Assembly (NCBI GenBank): GCA_036399695.1
Contig: DASWMP010000076.1
Location: 1 to 8,263 of the forward strand
From: DASVEE01 sp036399695
GTDB lineage: Bacteria; Acidobacteriota; Thermoanaerobaculia; Gp7-AA8
Direction: 5' to 3'
DNA length: 8,263 nucleotides
Shown piece by piece: positions 5,920 to 8,263 of the stretch. Made by a program: the position numbers and the translations under genes. Under the pieces are notes generated by a model, which worked only from the letters and a program-made list of their open reading frames with translations, searched no databases and had not been told where the DNA came from. The stretch's first letter is position 1. Each line of letters opens with the position of its first letter.

Positions 5920-7422
5920 TCAGGCGCCGCGAGGCAGCACGATCGTGAACGTGGCCCCCTTGCTGGGGCCTTCGCTCTGCACGTCGACCGTTCCGCCGTG
6001 AAGCGTGACGAGTTGCCGAACGATGGCCAGGCCGAGGCCCATCCCGAGCTCGCCCGACGGCGCCGGGGCGCCCTGCCGGAAAGAATCGAAGACGTACGGC
6101 AGCAGGTCGGGCTCGATGCCACGCCCGCTGTCGCGCACACTGACCCGGACGTCGGACTCTGTCGCCACGACGGCCACTTCGATCGAGCCGCCCCGCGGGG
6201 TGAACTTGACGGCGTTGGAGAGGAGATTCGTCAGGATCTGCTGCAGGCGGACAGGGTCGGCGTCGGCGAGCACCGGTTCGCCGGTGATCACGCTGATGGC
6301 GATCGAGGCGGCGTCGGCGGCCGGGCGGCTGCTGGCGACGGCGCTGGACACGGCCTTGCCGACGTCGAGCCGCTCGACGTTCAACTGGAGCTGCCCGGTG
6401 CGGAGCCGCGCGAGGTCGAGCATTTCGTCGACCAGGTGCTTCTGCGCCTCCGCGTTCTGGCGGATCGTTTCGATGGCGAGCTTGATGGTGTCGTCATCGA
6501 GCTCGCGCGACTGCAGGAGCTGCGACCAGCCGAGGATGGAGGCGAGCGGCGTGCGCAACTCGTGGGACAGCGCGGCGAAAAAGCGGCTCGTGACGGCGTT
6601 TACCTCTTCGGCCTGTTCGCGTGCCGCCTGCTCGCGGATGGCTGAGACGAGGAGGCGGCTGTTCAGCTCGCGCAGCGTTTCGTCCGGCACCGCCGCGGCG
6701 GCCGTCAACTGCTGCAGACTTTCGGGGCCGAGCAGGCGCTGGTACTCGGAAGCGACGGCTTCGTAGCATTCGCACGCCGTCCGTTCCAGCCGTTTCCTGT
6801 CGACGATCCGGATCCTGCCGCGCCTGTAGTCGATGATCTCCTGGTCCTGCAGGCGCTGTGCGGCCACCGTCACCCCGGGGCGAAGGCTTCCGAGCAGGCC
6901 GGCCAGACGTTCGTGAGTGATCGGGATCTCGTCGTGCCGCACGCGGTCGTCGAGGACCAGCAGGCATCGCCCCAGGCGCTGATCGAGCGAGTGAAAGCGG
7001 TTGCATGCCGCGGTCTGCGACGTCTGGACGAGCAGTGCCTGCGCCCACCGCTGCAGGAGCAGGCGCAGGATGGGCGTGCGTCCGGCCTGCCGGTTGAGCG
7101 AATCGATCGGCACGCGGAGGAGCTCTCCGCCGATCTGCACGGTCGCTTCGTTCCACGTGGTCTCCGCCCCGCCGAGCAACGCGGTCACGCCGAAAAGCCC
7201 CTCGGGCCCGATGATCGCCACTTCCGCTTCAGCCCCATCCTGCATCTTCGCGTGCAGCGAGCCGACCGAGTCGATCGGGAACCAGGCGTCGTCGATCACC
7301 CCCCCACTGTGGTGAAGGACGCTTCCCGCCGGCAGCGACACGAGCTCACCGGCAGCCACGACACGCTGCCGTTCCTCCTCAGGGAGCGACGCGAGAAAGG
7401 TGTTATGCCTGATGGCGTCCAT
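5920..7422 (-). CDS. Crp/Fnr-type regulator fused to a histidine kinase
   Basis: This 500-residue protein combines two complete signalling modules. Residues about 8-130 form a cNMP-binding-type beta barrel (VSLPAGSVL, WFPIDSVGSL, EVAIIGPEGLFGV). The Arg that grips the cAMP phosphate in Crp is not evident; the equivalent stretch reads TTWNEATVQ, so the ligand is probably not cAMP. Residues about 140-221 match the Crp helix-turn-helix (ITHERLAGLLGSLRPGVTVA, then DYRRGRIRIVDR and ACECY). A linker (about 235-275, possible coiled coil) leads to the HisKA domain with phosphorylated H287 in SHELRTP, then HATPase_c: N-box N399/N403, G1 DSGRG (431-435), F-box YVFDSF, G2 GMGLGL (460-465). No membrane segment is present, so it is cytosolic. 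It may both bind DNA and phosphorylate a response regulator. Its upstream region carries the 21-bp array. The ATG lacks a strong Shine-Dalgarno. Confidence 0.93.
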   Translation of the reverse strand: MDAIRHNTFLASLPEEERQRVVAAGELVSLPAGSVLHHSGGVIDDAWFPIDSVGSLHAKMQDGAEAEVAIIGPEGLFGVTALLGGAETTWNEATVQIGGELLRVPIDSLNRQAGRTPILRLLLQRWAQALLVQTSQTAACNRFHSLDQRLGRCLLVLDDRVRHDEIPITHERLAGLLGSLRPGVTVAAQRLQDQEIIDYRRGRIRIVDRKRLERTACECYEAVASEYQRLLGPESLQQLTAAAAVPDETLRELNSRLLVSAIREQAAREQAEEVNAVTSRFFAALSHELRTPLASILGWSQLLQSRELDDDTIKLAIETIRQNAEAQKHLVDEMLDLARLRTGQLQLNVERLDVGKAVSSAVASSRPAADAASIAISVITGEPVLADADPVRLQQILTNLLSNAVKFTPRGGSIEVAVVATESDVRVSVRDSGRGIEPDLLPYVFDSFRQGAPAPSGELGMGLGLAIVRQLVTLHGGTVDVQSEGPSKGATFTIVLPRGA

Positions 7423-7601
7423 TGTGGAATGTCATTGCGCAGGGTCCGGATCCATAGTGAGCAATGGTTGAACCAGGTTCGTGTACGGGGGCGTTGTCCC
7501 TGCCCGCGGGCACGCCCCGATGACAGTTGATACAGACAGCTTCGGACACGTTGGCACGCCCTCAAATTCGTCCAATTCCCGGACGGTTCCTCTCTACGGA
7601 G
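7423..7601. other. Upstream region of the Crp-kinase gene, no gene seen
   Basis: This stretch should contain the kinase promoter (minus strand), but I find no convincing -35/-10 pair. It holds a small near-palindrome GAACC-A-GGTTC (7470-7480) about 50 bases upstream of the ATG, which could be an operator, and a 12-bp palindrome TGCCCGCGGGCA (7501-7512). CCCGCGGGCACGC (7503-7515) recurs exactly at 8249-8261. Confidence 0.45.
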
Positions 7602-8106
7602 GCGTAACCAACGGTCATCCCGGAGTTACCGACGATCACTCACGAGTGAAAAATGATCACGCGCGGATGAACAATCTTCACGCGCGGATGAACAATCTTC
7701 ACGCGCGAATGAAAAATGATCACGAATGGATGACCGATGATCACGCACGGATCACCGACGATCACTCGCGGATGACCGCAGCGTTCTAAATCAGAACACG
7801 AGCGTTCTAAATCAGAACAACGTTGTTCTAAATCAGAACGCCCCCATGACTCGCGGATGACCATCGGTAACGACGGGATGAAGAATGTCAACGTCCGAGA
7901 GTGTCGCGGTAACCCCGCGAACCGCGCCCGACATCCCCGGATCACCGCGCGTAACCCCATCACTCGCGCCGCACTACAACGGATGACCGCCGGTAACTCC
8001 CGCATGAGCGCCGGTAACCCCCGCATGACACGCGGTAGCTCCCGGATGACGCCCGGTAACTCGCGAGTGACGCCCGGTAGCTCGCCGATGACGCGGAGCG
8101 ATCTCG
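7602..8106. repeat. Array of 24 degenerate 21-bp tandem units in strict phase
   Basis: Aligning on GGATGA gives unit starts at 7602, 7623, 7644, 7665, 7686, 7707, 7728, 7749, 7770, 7791, 7812, 7833 and, after one 22-bp unit, 7855, 7876 and so on to 8086. Phase 1-6 is usually GGATGA or a variant (GAGTGA, GCATGA, GGATCA). Phase 12-17 is GATCAC in the left part (7634, 7655, 7718, 7739, 7760) and GGTAAC or GGTAGC in the right part (7866, 7908, 7992, 8013, 8034, 8055, 8076). Units at 7897, 7918 and 7960 are the most eroded but keep the register. Units 7665 and 7686 are identical. Because 21 is a multiple of three, translations show seven-residue repeats in several frames and on both strands, yet stop codons and frame conflicts argue against a protein. 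It lies upstream of the Crp-kinase gene. Function is unknown: candidates are a phased protein-binding array or a satellite. Confidence 0.9.
7783..7839. promoter_or_regulatory. Three identical GTTCTAAATCAGAAC boxes at 21-bp spacing
   Basis: The 15-bp word GTTCTAAATCAGAAC occurs at 7783-7797, 7804-7818 and 7825-7839. Each has inverted arms GTTCT and AGAAC around AAATC. Between boxes two and three, AGAACAACGTTGTTCT (7814-7829) is a perfect 16-bp palindrome. Identity of the boxes inside an otherwise degenerate array suggests selection or recent duplication. They resemble operators for a dimeric regulator, but I cannot name the protein. Confidence 0.5.
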
Positions 8107-8183
8107 GAGTGCGGCGGCGAAGGGAGGGTGTCTCAAAACGGTGCGTTTCGATCTACTCCCTTGGTTCTGCCGTCGATGAACCG

Positions 8184-8219
8184 GCGCCCGCGGGCGCGGA
8201 CAGACAGGAGTGTCTGTCC
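8184..8219. repeat. Composite palindromic repeat, right copy
   Basis: A 14-bp perfect palindrome GCGCCCGCGGGCGC (8184-8197) directly abuts the spaced palindrome GGACAGACA-GGAG-TGTCTGTCC (8198-8219), followed by CCACATT. The second part matches 41-62 apart from the spacer. Both copies have the same orientation relative to the CCACATT tail, so they are direct repeats bracketing nearly the whole window. Confidence 0.8.
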
Positions 8220-8248
8220 CACATTCAGATTCCGCCGAATATCGGGCA

Positions 8249-8261
8249 CCCGCGGGCACGC
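8249..8261. repeat. CCCGCGGGCACGC, second copy
   Basis: This 13-base word is an exact copy of 7503-7515. With the 8184-8197 palindrome, it shows a recurring CCCGCGGG core in the intergenic DNA on both sides of the 21-bp array. Confidence 0.5.
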
Positions 8262-8263
8262 TG

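Larger units (their letters stand above)
8107..8263. other. Right-edge intergenic DNA with dispersed repeats, no gene seen
   Basis: The 21-bp register fades after 8106; GAGTGC at 8107 may be a last remnant. A small hairpin AAACG-GTG-CGTTT lies at 8136-8148. Beyond 8184 the sequence is made of palindromic repeat elements. No open frame here looks like a real protein. Confidence 0.5.

Noticed and set aside
4428..6140. A 570-residue minus-strand open frame opposite the KaiC-like gene.
   Set aside because: It runs across the KaiC-like gene and into the kinase gene in a different frame, with no recognisable motifs; a codon-bias shadow.
7481..7789. A possible 102-residue protein with seven-residue repeats (HARMNN, HARMKN, HARITD).
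   Set aside because: It starts at a GTG without a ribosome binding site, and its repeats simply translate the 21-bp array. Other frames and the opposite strand (7640-8026, 7960-8259) show equally regular heptads, so coding is not supported.
7783..7839. LexA/SOS box interpretation of GTTCTAAATCAGAAC.
   Set aside because: The arms are GTTC...GAAC with wide spacing, unlike the GAAC-N4-GTTC or GTTC-N7-GTTC forms I know, and no lexA or SOS gene is in view. A role for another regulator remains open.
7602..8106. CRISPR array.
   Set aside because: Units are contiguous 21-mers with internal drift; there are no constant repeats separated by unique spacers and no cas genes. The Cas4-like fold in the helicase gene is a RecB-family nuclease without the Cas4 cysteine cluster.
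7960..8259. A 99-residue minus-strand frame containing GTDTPVC.
   Set aside because: It is the translation of the dispersed palindrome and the 21-bp units, a well-known type of spurious peptide; no gene signals.

Overview
The window is high-GC bacterial DNA with five protein genes of clear design, one further small gene of unknown function, and about 1 kb of non-coding repeat DNA split between its two ends. The dispersed palindrome at both edges (arms GGACAGACA and TGTCTGTCC), the KaiC-like ATPase and the sensory fusions suggest a soil-type Acidobacteriota or a similar environmental lineage. That assignment is inference; the window has no rRNA or other phylogenetic marker.

Layout. Positions 1-222 carry dispersed-repeat material and no gene. 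On the minus strand, reading from 3682 down to 223, lies a three-gene operon. It encodes an 810-residue protein that joins a RecB/Cas4-type PD-(D/E)XK nuclease to an XPD/DinG-family iron-sulfur helicase, then a small lipoprotein, then a single-domain response regulator. The helicase stop and the lipoprotein TTG start overlap as TTGA, and the same TTGA arrangement recurs at the end of the lipoprotein gene. A 120-bp divergent intergenic region (3683-3802) separates this operon from a plus-strand pair, a 147-residue protein of unknown function (3803-4246) and a double-domain KaiC-like ATPase with an added C-terminal winged helix (4239-5903), which overlap by 8 bp. Sixteen bases further on, a convergent minus-strand gene (5920-7422) encodes a complete Crp/Fnr-like regulator (sensor domain plus helix-turn-helix) fused to a complete histidine kinase.

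Upstream of that kinase gene, positions 7602-8106 hold the most unusual feature: 24 degenerate units in a 21-bp register (one unit is 22 bp). Each unit has one short motif at its start and another about half a unit later, so motifs recur about every 10.5 bp, one DNA helical turn. The array has three zones sharing one phase: a GATCAC zone, a core of three identical GTTCTAAATCAGAAC boxes, and a GGTAAC zone. I judge it non-coding.

How the parts may work together is inference. The KaiC-like ATPase, the Crp-kinase fusion and the receiver-only regulator could form one signalling network in which the kinase phosphorylates the lone receiver. The nuclease-helicase is probably a DNA repair or processing enzyme and its link to the signalling genes is unknown.
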